Positions 23,682-36,300 of a DNA stretch of 64,000 bases are shown in pieces. Each line of letters opens with the position of its first letter. Position 1 is the stretch's first letter. A program made the translations under genes and the position numbers. Source of the DNA: Nigrospora sphaerica. Taxonomy: Eukaryota > Ascomycota > Sordariomycetes > Amphisphaeriales > Apiosporaceae. The notes beneath the pieces were generated by a model. That model was not told where the DNA came from and made no database searches. It worked only from the letters and a program-made list of their open reading frames with translations. The stretch is from contig JAGVVL010000001.1 of NCBI GenBank assembly GCA_018287875.1, positions 8,866,001-8,930,000 on the forward strand, written 5' to 3'.

Positions 23682-26600
23682 CCCCGAGGGCGTGCGTGCG
23701 AGGTCCCACGCCGGCATCACCCTTGAATTACCACGTCGCGATAGACGGCTGACACAGGCAACGAAATGCGGTTAGACGCGACGACGACGACGATAACTGC
23801 ACATGCAGCCCCTGGGTCCAGCCTCGCGCAAGCATGCTTCCCACGGCCGTCGACGAAGTTGGGGCTGAGCCAAAGACGGTTGGCCGGCGCCCACCCCCTA
23901 CCAGCAGAGCTCCGGCGCCGCGCCCAAGCTAACGGGCGCGCTGACTAGCCCGGACACCGGCGGCGGCGCCGCCGTGTAATGTCGAGGGTTCGGGGCGCGC
24001 CGGCTCGGGGGTACCTGATTTTGAGGCGGGGCGCCGTGGTTGAACCCACCTCCCATCAGACACACGCACATGCACACCTACACGTAGACCGAGGTCGATA
24101 AACGAGAGAGGCTGACTGCGTCGTCAGGCACTGTGGAGTATACCTCGAGCTCCCTGTGGCTTCGGTGGGAAGAGCGTAGGTCCGTCTCACTGGCCCAACG
24201 GCGAGGAGAGAGCCCAGCCGTTCATCACATGCCATGCGCTCTTCAGCGGGCCCTCCCCCATCATGATTCTTTGCGCCTGCGTATATGTCGTGTGCTTCTT
24301 GATCCACCTCCCGTTCCATCGAGTGGTTTGCCGATGCCCGCTCCCGGTCCCCCCCCCAGCAGTCGCAGCAGCTGTTGCTGCACCCCGCAGTACGACCCTG
24401 GGCGGCCAGCCTCCCTGCACGGGCGATCCAGACGCTGTTGCTGCCCAGCTCCGTGCGTGGTGAGCGGCCGTTATTTCATCATCCAACATCACCGTGCATG
24501 GGTTTGCCGCTTCAGCTCGCGGGGCGCGCGTTGATCAGTGGTCCCCGGGGGCAGTGAGGGGGGGGTGGCGGGCGACTGGGAGCAGAAGGGGGGTTAAGGT
24601 AAGCAAAGCAGAAGAAGATAGGCGAGCGACGCGTCCCCTTGGCGCTATGGTCCCCTCTTTTCGCCCTTGGCTCGTAGCACGGAGCTTAGGAAGCTGCCCA
24701 ACAACAAGCAAGCGGGATAGGTAATCAGAGCGAGATAAAGGGGGGGATGATCATGGCCCGTCATCATGCATGGAGGGTCCTCCTGCCTGGCCTATGGCCC
24801 CTCCGCCTCCTTTGTGTCCCGACGGCGCAGATGCGACGGCCCCAGCCAGGGATGACAAGGCCGGGCTGGGTTGGCTGACGGAGCCTGGACAGGGCCGGTC
24901 GGGCTGTAGGGTAGAGGCGGAAGCGAGCTTGGCCACCATTCGCTCCGGAGGGGGGAGGGGCGTGAGGACCCCTAGGGGGCCCCGTTGGGTGCACGTTCGT
25001 GGGCAAAGGAGCGCCACCGACAACCCGGCCTGTGCCGACTCGGGATTGTGTGGTGGTTGGTTGCGGCCGTACCTATTCGAGACGTGCGTCCGGAGAAAGA
25101 AGTGGTAGGTGATGGCGGTGCCGCCGCCGCCGCTTGCTGCTGCTGGATCGCCGAGAGGCCCCCCCTGAGTATGGGGTGCAGGAGACCCTCGCCGGCGGCG
25201 TTGCATCCTCCCAGCCCCGACCGCTCGATATGGGCCCCGGCCGGAAGATTTACGGCCTATCGTTTTCGTGTACGACGAAAGAGGCTGCGTAAGGATGCAT
25301 GGCCCCGCCCAGTACGAGTGTCCAGAGGGGGGGTGTGTCGCTGCCGCGTGTCGGCTCCCATCGATACTTGGAGGAGGACTTGGCTTCACGGCCTAGAAAC
25401 ATGCGGGCTCGTTCATGACGACTGGCCGTGCTGCCTCCCTCTCCTTCTCGCCTCGCCAGCAGGAAGGAGCTCTTGGCGACGGCATCCAAGGGGCGAGACC
25501 CCAGGCGGGGACATAGCATACGGCGATCAAAAGGGGGGGAACGCGGGAAATAGAGGTGGTGGTGGTAGTGGTGGTGGTGGTGCTTTAGTGCGGCGACGCT
25601 GTCTCATGTCGGCGGGCGGACTAGAGATGCCCGTTGAAGGCAGTCCTGACACGTGAATGGGCGTGATGTTGGGGCGGACGGGCCAATCAGGGCGACGGTG
25701 CCAAAGGGAGGAGGGGAGATGGCGAGATAACATGCATGTGCGGGCTGCTCTTGTCTGACCTTGCGCGCCGCTGGGCGACCACGCCTCTTCGGGCCATGGC
25801 GAGGCGCGCGCCACGTACCTTTGGGATGGTGAGGTGGAGGGGTGTGCGAGGGGCAGGAGGGGTGTTGTTGTATGAGCTTCGTCGGGGCTTTGTTTGGTCT
25901 GCCTACCTACCTACATCTTCGTACATTAGATGATGCTACCCAGCTTGAACGTGCATGCAGCAGTAGAGTGAGGTTGAATTGCGAGAAAGTACCGACTTAC
26001 CTAAGGCACCTAAGGTAGGCAGCTGTATCACATCCCTTCCCATGCCACCTCCCATATTGGCGGCCTTGCGCAACCCCTCCAGACAGACTGAGCGACCGGT
26101 CAACCTGCGGGGCCCGCAACCCTCCCAAAAGTACCGGGCGGGGCGCTAAGAGCTAGGGCGAGGCGTGCCAGGCCAAGGGAAAACGCCAGCGCGTACCTTG
26201 GCCCTGGAGCGCCATCGAAGTTCCCAATAGAAGCATTGGCACCTGCAGTGCTCTGTGTTGTGGTCCTTCCGGGCCAACCCACCAAAACACTCCGACACCC
26301 ACCAGCACCGCGACGCATGGGGGAGAACGAAGTCTACGCAGTACCGGCCCCCGTCGGTACTGCGGACGGGGGAACCACCGTCGGCCAGCTAGCGCCCTGG
26401 CCGGCCGTATGATACGGTACGTTGGCTGGTTGGCTGACCGACTGGCTGGCGCGGTGCGGGCGGGAACCGCGTCTCGCTTTCCCCCCTCCTCCCTTCTCGA
26501 CGGGCTGGCGGCCGGCAACCGACGATTTGGTTCTCTCGCGTCCCCCCCCCACCCCCCCCCCCTATCAGGCCGCCCCTCTACGCTTGCCGTGCCGTGGTGG

Positions 26601-29118
26601 TGCGCGTCCGAAAACGGGGGCCGCCCAGGCCGACGACCGGTCTGTTTCAGACGGGAGACGGTGGCCCAGCAGCAGCAGTAGCGGCGCAAACACGGGAGGC
26701 CGCTAATCAAGGGTCCTGCGCACCGCGTCCGGCTAAACGAGGGGCGCGCACGACGCGATCCCATGCAAAAACGAGCCAAAGCCGCCGGGAGCCCCCCTCG
26801 CAGCCTCTTACCCCGGATTCCCGTATCCCCCTTTCTTCGAGCGCCTACCGATCCGGCGGGTGCCCCTCCGTACTAAAATCGATGGGACAGCGCCTGGCCG
26901 GGCGCGATGGAGGGGCAGCTACCCGACGGACGGACGGAAGGGGGGTGGACAGCAAGATGGAAGGGCGGCAGAAGAGGGTGGCGCCACCGACGCCGCCGGG
27001 CTACTTTTGTAAGCCGCACATGTGCACCACCACCACCCATCGTCGAGATCCTCACCACCACACCCACTCGAGGATCCGAGGTGTGCACCTCCGTCTCTTC
27101 GCCGCTCTCGTCTCGGTGTGGCATCGCGGCATCCAGCAATGCCAGCCAACACGGACGGGGACCAGCGATACGGTGCTCGCCTGTACCCCCTTTCCCGGAC
27201 GGCCGCGGCCGAGCCACCTACTGAAAGGGCAATAGAAGCCCAAAAAAAGGGAGTTGGCTTCTTAACCGATTCGGACCACTTGTTGGATCGGCCGGCCGGC
27301 CGAGGACAAGGGACGAGGCAACAGGCGGGTGTCTGGCGTGCCTGTCTGCATCCCCTCCCATAGCGCCCGCCTCTTGGACGCAGGCGAACGCAGAGATATG
27401 GCGAGGCCTCATGCGAACCGCGCCGGCAGTTCTTTTCCCCTCCCCGGGCTCGCTATCATTTCAGGGTCTCTCGTGCATGACGGGCTCCTCTCTTCGCGGG
27501 CCAGCAGAGAGGGGGCCGAGATAAGCAAAGAGCTGGGATTTCCCCCTCTCTCCCCTCCCCTCCCCCAGGCCATCGGAGGGGTACATACAGGTAGCAAGCA
27601 CAGCATACGGCGGGTTTCCCTAGGGGGCGTCGGAGACGAAGGGCAACCAGAATCTGCTGGCGATGTAGGCAACAGACGGGGGGCGCGCACCATCGTTCGG
27701 GCGCCGGCTCTAGCGCCGCTCGCGAGTCTGTCTATACGCTACGTTGCGTTTAACCTCCACCGCGTGCATATAGGGGCGGCGATGCAGGGGTGAAAGAGTG
27801 CGCTGCCGGCCTCCTCTCCCATCATGTAAGTGAACGAACCAGGGGCAGGAAGTGTCGGCGGCCGCAAGCAGGCGAGCAACGAAGGGAGGGGGCAACGGAC
27901 GGTACGGACGAAGGAGACGTCCGCCATCCTCCCGAACTATCCCTACCTCCGAGTTAGCCAGGACCACAGAGATTCCGACAGACGGGAGCGATGTGGGTGC
28001 GTGCCACTACGGCGGGAAAGCGATCCAGGCCGTCCGGCCACCGGGCCCAGGAGGCTTTCTCCGACAAGAATAAATTAAACACTACCCAATAAAGAATAGT
28101 AGACCAGGCGAGCATACTGGACGGGCAGCGAGCCGGACCCAGGACTAGATTGCACCACCGCCACACCCGACGAAACGGGTCTGAGGGCCCCCTTTTTCCC
28201 GCGGTTGGCCCACGCCCTCTCTCTTTGCCCCGTCCCCTCTCCCGAGACATCCAGTGGTTGCGCGAGTATACTGCGTGTGCGTTCCGTATATGCCGTCGCC
28301 GCTTCGTTCCCCGCAACGGCGGCCCCTCTGCCCCTTCCCCAGACCCCTTTCCCAAGAGCTGTCTCCGCGGAGCAGGGGCAAGAAGCAAACCTACTGTGGC
28401 CCTACGGGTAGCTAGCAGCACAGTGGAAACACCCAAGGCCAGGAGGGAGGCGGGGAAGGGGAAGAGGGGGTACGAGGAAGAGAGGGAGAGAGGAGCCAAG
28501 ATCAGTCCAAGGAAGGAGGGGGTGTGAAATGGTTACACAGGAAAATAGGGTAGGTCAGGGCACTGTGGGCGCGATGACGGACAACAACAGCAGCAGCAGC
28601 AACAGCAGCCTGGACACCAAAGGAGGGGTTTTGCGGGAAACAACGCTGTGCGATTCTCTTCTCGTCCTCCGTCACCTGGCGTGACAACGTGAGAGAGCGA
28701 GGAAGCAAGCTTAAGACGGAAAAGTGACGTGCCCAATGCGCGCGGAGGACGCGGGCAGCTTCGCCCCCTCTCTCCCCTCCGTCAGCCCACACTGTCGTAA
28801 ACATCGTACGTTGTGGTGGCGAACGAGATGGGGATAGAGGGCTGGGCTTTCTTGTCACGTCGATGGAGAGGGCTAAAAACTCCCGGGGCAAACGCAATAG
28901 CACGGGATGGCAAAGGAGCGAGGAGGGCCTCGAACGTGGGAGCGTATTTCCATGCAATGCCCCAATTGATTTCGTTCTCCGGCGGCGGCGGCGGCGGTGG
29001 TGGTGGTGAACCATTGGCACAGGTGTTTGATAACTAGGCGTTCCATGCTCATCGACACGGACGCCAAGACCTTGCCGTTTTGGCCGGTCTGAGCTTTCAT
29101 CATATGTAACAACGAGGC

Positions 29119-29146
29119 GAGAGAGAGAGAGAGAGAGAGAGAGAGA
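29119..29146. repeat. (GA)n microsatellite
   Basis: An uninterrupted GA dinucleotide run of about 28 bp. Confidence 0.95.
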
Positions 29147-30415
29147 CCAACACCATCCACGCCGCCTCGGCTTCCTCCAGTCGGGTGAGTTACTAACGCT
29201 CTCGCCTGCAGCCTCGCCAAACCACACCCTCTCGCGCTTCTCGTATCAGCGAGCAAGCAGAGCTGCGCGAGGCTAATTAACGGTCCCGCCATGTAACCCG
29301 ACCCGGCGCGGGCGCGGGCGCGACCGCGTACCACTGGATGCCAAAGAGAGGAAAAGGTGTCTCGCCGCAAAGGGGAAACCGTCCGGTGTAGAATGGATTG
29401 ATCCTCCCTGCTCCTGCCCAGCAGCCCTCCGTCGGCCTTTTTTCTTCACGTCGTCTACGGCAATATGGCGTAGAAGCAGGCGGGTGGTTTACTGTGCATA
29501 TCACCAAGTGAAGTGGGCCGGCTTCCTCTCCCCCCCTTCCCGGTTAGCGGGACGCGGTTGCCCAGAACAAAGGATCAAGGGAGGAGTGGGTCCCCCTCCC
29601 CATCTATAGATAGAGGTGCAGCAAAAAGCCAGCCAAAACGGGAGCACTACCCATGGGTGTTGCGATAATCCATTTTATTTCCCGGGATGGAGGGAGCGAA
29701 GGACTTGCTTGGCCCCTGGCCGTCTCACGCTCCCCGTTGCTGGGCTTACCAGGCCCCAACGTGAGAGAGAGGGGAGATATCGTCGCCGAAACATCACCCC
29801 ACCAACACGGCACGGGCTGCGACGGGTGTGGATGTCGGGAAAGGCGGGCTAGATAACAGCCTGCAGGGCCGCCGGGAGAGGGGGCGGGATGGGGAGAGGT
29901 GATCGTGAGCAGGCGGGCGTATCGTCCAAGGCTACTCCGGCTTCTTCGTCTTTTTCTTTTTGCCTTTTCTCCGGTCCCTCAGGGTGTCGTCGAGAAGAAT
30001 GAAGCGCGTTTGTCGCAGCCCGTCAAAACATTCCCATTCGTAGAATGTGGCCTCTCCCGCCCGCTTGCCCTGCCTCTCGCTTGACAGCCAATGTAAGCAC
30101 CGGGGTGTTTTTCTGTTTGCTTTTTTTCCTTCTCGCTGCACCAAGCCGTCCTGTGCCTTGGCCCGTGGATCCTGGGTTCTGCAGTAGTTGCATGGCGGCA
30201 GCAGTAAGCAGTCAGCAGCAGCAGCTCTGGGAAACCTTCATCAGTCGCGCTCCTCCAAGGCAGGTTTCACGACGGCATGGGATATGACTGGGCCTCAAGC
30301 TCCCCCTGTCTCCCGTAGCCGATACGCGCCATGCAAGAGCGAGTGTGCGAGAAAGAGAGAAAGAGAGAGCGTGTGTGCTGTGTGCCACTGGGTAGCCTTT
30401 GCATCTCCGGCTTCT

Positions 30416-30419
30416 CTCC

Positions 30420-30491
<72 letters not shown>

Positions 30492-30545
30492 GTGTGTGTG
30501 TGCGTGTGCGTGTGTGCGTGTGCGTGTGTGCACGTGTGCGTGTGC
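30416..30545. repeat. compound (CT)n-(TG/CG)n microsatellite
   Basis: About 75 bp of CT dinucleotides, broken only by single substitutions, pass directly into about 50 bp of TG and TGCG dinucleotides. The first half is a pure pyrimidine strand and the second an alternating purine-pyrimidine strand. It lies in the middle of the gene desert and creates spurious Leu/Ser and Val/Cys open frames. Confidence 0.97.
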
Positions 30546-32289
30546 CGTTCCGTGCGGTACACAGGCACCCACAACGGGATTGCCGTTTGGTTACCATCCC
30601 CCATCTCCAAGTTTTTCCCGTGATACCTTCTTCACCCTTCCCGTCGTCCCTTTCCCACAAGCCGTACAGTGTGCGCGCCCGAAAAAGGGCGGTCCCGCCT
30701 GGGCCGTCCGGTCTATACGGAGTACAAGCTTCTCGCTGCTCTTTGCCCACACACCTCGTCCACCGAACCAAACCACGCCCTCCCCCCAACCCCCAATTCG
30801 AGAAAGGCGCGAAACCCGACGACGATGCTGGAGCCGGACGACTATTACCCCAGTCGAACGGTCTGGACTTGGTTTTTTCTTCAATCTTTCTTTCATATTG
30901 CTACCTACCTTGCATTCATTACGGAACACGCGTCCCAACCACGACTCCCCTCCCCGCGATATTTCCCCATATCGACCAATGCGCCCCTCTTCGGGCGTCG
31001 ATTCGACCCCGAACCATCAACGCCACCGTTGCTGTTAATCAAGGACACTGCATCACACGCATACATACACAACACATACATAGACACTTATTCCTATTGG
31101 GGTTGTCGCCATTCCGTGCCACAGGCGGCCCCGAAAAGTCCATATATTAAAGTTTGACCGCCAGAGCGAAGGGCCCTCCCCACCGGCGCCGCGTCGCTGG
31201 GGGGGGATTGTAATGGATCCATAGCTTCTCCCCTCCCCCTTCGTAGGCCCAATGGGAAGGGCCGGGGGAGGTCCTTCGTATCCCACCGTTCGCTTTTCCC
31301 TGTGGCTCCCCGGCAGCGGCGGTCCCGCCCTGGCCCCTCTCTCCCCCCGCCAGGGTATACATACGGTATATACTGTTTCTATCTTTTCTGGATGCATAGG
31401 GTTTGCCGCCGGACGACGCAGGCGGGCGAGCCCAAGTATGGAGAAGGGAGGCCAGGCGGCGACGCGGCCGTAGATGGATGGACGGTTGAAAGCCAGAAGA
31501 AGAAGAGAAAAAAAAAATTTCGCTCGCCTCCTCGCCCCCCGGCAGTGCCAGCTCATACGGCCAGCATGGCCAGCTCATGCCAGGCCAGCAAAACGAGGGC
31601 CCAAAATATCCACTCGTACCTGACTTTTCTCAGCAATCCCCCCATTGCCCCTCCCCTCTTTCCCTGGGCCTTGGGCTTCCGCACCCGCTCTCCTCCGCCG
31701 ATCAGGGAGGTAAAAGGAATAAATAAAATAAGAGCCATTGAGGCCAGTCTTCTTGGGGTGTTGGAGGAGACACCGGCGGCGGCCCCGCAACCCGGCCGAT
31801 CGGCGGGCGCCCTCTTTCTTCGGCCTATGCCTTTTTTTTCGACAGGACACGACTCGAAACGTCGTCTCCTTCTGGGAGGGGTCCCATCTTCTACCCCCCT
31901 TCCCCCAATGGCCATTCGCATACCCACAGCAGCAGTAGCGGGCCTACCCCAAAAGTAAACAAAGAGGCGCCGTTTGGGGCGGTGGTGGTCGCGCGCGCGA
32001 TGCCGAGACCCCATTGCACCACCTTTCCCCGCACAACCCAAGCCACAGCTCGAGAGAGCCCGGGAGGGTGGGTTGGACGAAACAGGGATCCATGGGGGGT
32101 GTCTTTTTGGGGGCAATTTTGGGGGGAGAAGGGGGGGGGGGCTTTTTGGCTTTCGCATCTTTCTGGTTGGCACACCCCCTCTCTCTCGACTGCTGTTATT
32201 GCTGCTGGTGCGTCCTGTACTGCAACCCATGTGAGGTCCCCCGGCTGGACCCGCATGTATCATGAACACCGTAGACAGCTCACTCTAAT

Positions 32290-32290
<1 letters not shown>

Positions 32291-32319
<29 letters not shown>
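32291..32319. repeat. (GCA)n trinucleotide repeat
   Basis: About ten perfect GCA/CAG units on the plus strand. Confidence 0.95.
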
Positions 32320-32320
<1 letters not shown>

Positions 32321-32663
32321 TGGCTCGTTCAACACGCGACGCTCGACCCTTCTTCCCCTCATCCGACGCGGCTATCCGCTTGAGGGACCCCATATGTCCA
32401 CAACCTGTGTGAACAGGGCACGCACATACATACATAGGTAGCTAGTAAGCGCCTTGGGGGCTGCATGCATAGAGATATCCAGCGTACAGGGCTCATGCCT
32501 CATGAAGGGAAGAAAGAGATATGTTGCCAAGCCCTTCCATGCGCGCGAGGGTACTGCTGTCGCCCGTCGTGGGCCCGTGGTGCCATATGAGGCGGCGCGG
32601 GCGGCCGCCATGGTCGATAGAGAGCAGCACCCGACGCATGCCCCTATCGCATATATTCGTGAC

Positions 32664-32690
32664 CGGACGGACGGACGGACGGACGGACGG
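32664..32690. repeat. (GGAC)n tetranucleotide repeat
   Basis: Six to seven perfect GGAC units. Confidence 0.95.
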
Positions 32691-33348
32691 CTTTTGGTTG
32701 GTGGCGGGCGCTTCGTCGTCTGCGGGGACAAAAAACGACCGCAGATGCCAAAAAAAACCAAGAAAAAAACCTTAGGTCTGTCTGCCTCCTCCATATTCCC
32801 CTTCTCTGCCCGTAGCTGCCGTCCGTTATATGGGCGTGTAGGAGAGCCACGTCCGGGGCAACGCGTCTCCGTCAGCCCATCAGCCCCGGTGCTGGCATGG
32901 CTAACGGCGCAATCTGGGCAGATATCCCCCCTCCCTCCGACTAGTCCCCACCCAGGGAGTCAGGTATGACCGTAGGGTGAAGTATCACCTTGCTTTGGTC
33001 GCGCCGAGAGGTGAGTGGCCAGTACCCGGGGGGGGATGGGTATTTCGCACTGCGCCCGCGTGGCCGAATCATGGCGCGCCTCGCGGGGCGGGTGGTGGAT
33101 GACGACACAATATGGTAATGCGTCCTACACTTTTACCGAGAGCGCCCTCTGCCGTAGCCCCTCCTCCGTTCCCACACCGGTCGGTTCGGAAACCCACGAG
33201 ATGAATGCCTTCTTGGGCACCACGGATCCAATATGCCCTCGCCCACCTCCCTCCCAGCAGGGCCCAGCCGTTGCCGTCGGATAGGGAAAATGAGAAAGGA
33301 AGGGAGAGAGCATAGAAGGGGGCGCCATGTCGTGCCATGTCCACCGCT

Positions 33349-33350
<2 letters not shown>

Positions 33351-33380
<30 letters not shown>
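33351..33380. repeat. (CTG)10 trinucleotide repeat
   Basis: Ten perfect CTG units. It is the reverse complement of the CAG tract about 1.06 kb upstream, so the two form an inverted pair. Confidence 0.95.
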
Positions 33381-33382
<2 letters not shown>

Positions 33383-36300
33383 CGCGGCGGCGGCTGCATA
33401 GCGCGCAGGCCTATTCAGGGTCCGACAAAAGCGCCCCCCCAGGCCTTTGATCCCCGCCGAAGAACACCTGGGGCATGCAACCACGCCACCGCCGTGCGTC
33501 GGCCTCCCCCACCCCGGCCTGGGTGATGCTGATCACCTCGTACGTCTGGGGCCCAAGCAGCATGTGCCGAGGCCGCGCCAGAACCCGTCGCCCGTCGCGT
33601 GCTGGAGGGGTTCCTTCACGAACAGCAAACCCAGCGCCGCTGCGCGCGAACCGTGGTCGCCCAATGGCGAGGTGCCCGGCCCTCTGGGTCGCCATGGTCT
33701 CTCGCCACAGGTCACGGGACAGACAGCGAGTGCTGTGCGTTGTCTCCCGTCGCGCCGTCGTCAAATGTTCCCAGTCACCGGGTTCAAGGAGTTTGTTGCC
33801 ACGGCCGCTCAACGGCCGAGACCGTAGATAGAGAGACAACCGTGACATGCTAGCACACGTGCTCGAACTGCCGCGCCGTGAGTAGCGGGAATGTGAGGCT
33901 TGCGTCGTCGCCGTTCATCATGTGACAGCTCGGCGCCTTGCTGCCGCGTAGGACCGCCCGTGGCCCAACGAAGCCATGGCTCGGAGATATTCGGGGCCGG
34001 TGGTTGCCGCCCGCAGGGCGACATGGCGGCGGTGGACGAGTCAGCCGTGGGCACGCGTGACCAGGCCACCTTCTGAGACCAAACACTGCCGTGCTGTGCA
34101 TGATACCGAGCCGATGCCATCCCGTGAGCAGCCCCGTCGTTCGAGTCGCGCGCGCCCGAGGGTGCCGTCGGGGCTGCGGGCGCAGGGGAGAGCCGCCGTG
34201 GGAAAGGCAAAGTACGCACACAGTCCGAAGCGCCGTGGCGTTCCGGTCGAAACCTGTCGTCGCGTGTCCCAAAACGCCGCCAGAAGGGGTTTCGCGCCGA
34301 GGCAGGACTCGAACCTTGGAGCAACACCTCCGGCGGCCAAGGAGCATTGGCGAAGAGGGGGAGGGAGATCCTGCCGGCCGGGATCCTACGTCGGCCGGTC
34401 CTGGCAGCCCCCCTGGGCAGACCGAGCGGGCAAACCTGCCTCGCGCGCAGGGAAGGAGGATAGCTGTCTGCACCGTGTCGAGCCAGCCGGCAAACTCACC
34501 GCTACTCACGGGGTCGCGCATCTCCCTCCGCCATGTTGCAACGGGCGCGCAAAGTTGTTTGCAGCGTCGTCAGCGGACCAAGATTGGAAAGCGTGCATGC
34601 AGTCGATCACCTGACGGCATGAAGCACCCCAGACTGCACCTCAACTCCCGGCAATGCCGGCGATCGGTGTGGCTACGGGCTGGTAAGGCTGAGGGAAGGG
34701 GTCGGCCAAAGACGTAATCCGTGCAGTTTGGCCCGCGACCGCGGCGGCGCCCCAATGGGGAACGGGCGCAACCAAGGTCCGACCTGTGGCCCTGTGGCCG
34801 TGTGGTCGTTCCCCCCTCGTGGAAAAATTGTGGTCACCTGCTCGGCAGAACACGCGACTGGTGCATGACGGCACGAAGATGTGCCCGTCAGCTCCAGGGC
34901 CCCGTGTGCGTAGTGCTCGAATGTTCCTCCGGAAACGACGCTGTCCTTCCAGGTCCTCGTCAGGATGAGCGGTATGCGCCCCCCGGAATGGAGGGCAGGG
35001 GCATATCATTACATCGGCACCCAAAAACGCATCGGCATGTGCGCGGAGAACGGAGGCCAGGTCATGAGACGGGTTCCAGACAGACTTCCACGTTCCTGGC
35101 TCGCATGCCTGCTTGTGCCTGGCTTGGGTACGCGCGGTGCCACGGCGACGGGGACCAACATCAAGGAACGAGAAGGAAGAAATGACGGGGGGGGGGGGGG
35201 GGTGGGCGCACCATGCAGGCGGGCCTGCCGTGCCCTGGCCACCCTGGGCAGAGAAGTTTCGAAAGTTCGATAGAACAACACCCAGCCCGGCCCGGTAGCA
35301 GGGCGAAAAGGCCCTGCCTACCTTTCGATCCACAAACAAGGTGTTGCGTTTCCCCCATACTGCACCGCGCAGTTCCATCAGGGAGATCGGGATCGAAAAG
35401 TTAGCACGGCCGTCCGTCATCGTGCCTGCGGGCCCTGGGGAGCATATGCGCCCCGGGCGCCACACGCCGCTGGGGGTGCACCAGCCACCGGACCCGTCGG
35501 GGGCTCCTCCACGGAGATAAGGCCGGCTCGGGAAACCGGCATCAGGGCTGAGACGGGGTAGACAGGCCTGGGCGGCGATAGGAATGCTGGTTGGCCCGAG
35601 AGAGCGGCGGCCAAACAAGGCATGCCAAGCGGGCATTCTTTTCGTTCTCGTGGGCTCTCTCGCCTTCTCCTTACATCACGACTACTGTCGGGCCATCTCC
35701 CTTCCTATCCGGCCGGCGGAGTGGGAGAGGGCTCGTTCCTCTCTCCTGCGACGGCGACCCCACAGCCTTCGTCCCAGTTTCCTGGCGCTGTGCCCTCCGC
35801 ATTCAACCCGCCTCCCCCCCGGGGGGCGCGGGCAGGAAGGAGGGCTTGACACTCCGGGGCGCGTCGGGGAAGCGGCAGAAGACAAGGGCGCGCAGAGTTT
35901 TGGTGAGACGTACCCGGATGGAGTCTTTGGTCCTCGAGTGGGTCGACGCAGAGCCAGCACGCGCTGCCTCGCTAGCGGCGCTTTTCTGTATCCCAGTACT
36001 TGCGTGCTCTCGCTTAGCAGCCCTTGGCCCCAGCGTCCTCACGCGCGGCGTTCCCACCCCCGCCCCCTTGTGGCAGCGACCGTTTGAACGATCCGATGCG
36101 ATTTCCCCGATGCCTGTGCACCGTGGCCAGACGCAAGATGATGTCATGCGTCTCGGCTCATCGATGTCGTCGTATATAAGCCGCCCCAGTGCGGGTGAGG
36201 GGGCCCGCGATGGTCGACGGAGGAGTTTGCGCTGTAAAGGATTGCTCACCCCCGTAGCACCCCGCTTGGCCCAATCATCCATGCATGCACCGCGGTGGGA

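Larger units (their letters stand above)
22081..30415. other. gene-free GC-rich intergenic DNA with simple repeats
   Basis: 8.3 kb without a gene I can support. It holds a G-run tract at 23654-23681, a GGT-type run near 25556-25582, CCTAAGG repeats near 26000-26018, a C-rich tract near 27541-27567, a CAG-rich patch near 28590-28610 and a GA tract at 29119-29146. Open frames are low-complexity and overlap on both strands. Confidence 0.45.

Noticed and set aside
25990..26020. CCTAAGG direct repeats near an A/T-rich patch
   Set aside because: Short palindromic CCTAAGG-type motifs are common in fungal intergenic DNA; no element boundaries were found.
30188..31150. 320-codon open frame on the plus strand
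   Set aside because: Its length comes from the CT/TG microsatellite, which has no stop in any frame.
34280..34370. tRNA-like T-loop (GGACTCGAACC read on the plus strand)
   Set aside because: The T-stem pairs in only three of five positions, and no acceptor, D or anticodon arm can be folded around it.
33411..34521. Two adjoining minus-strand frames with partly natural-looking peptides
   Set aside because: They are separated by a stop codon without consensus splice sites, and no motif supports a gene.
34641..35636. 331-codon open frame on the minus strand in the desert
   Set aside because: Composition is unlike the genes of the window, overlapping frames exist on the other strand, and it contains a poly-Pro run created by a 16-base G tract. 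No domain is seen.
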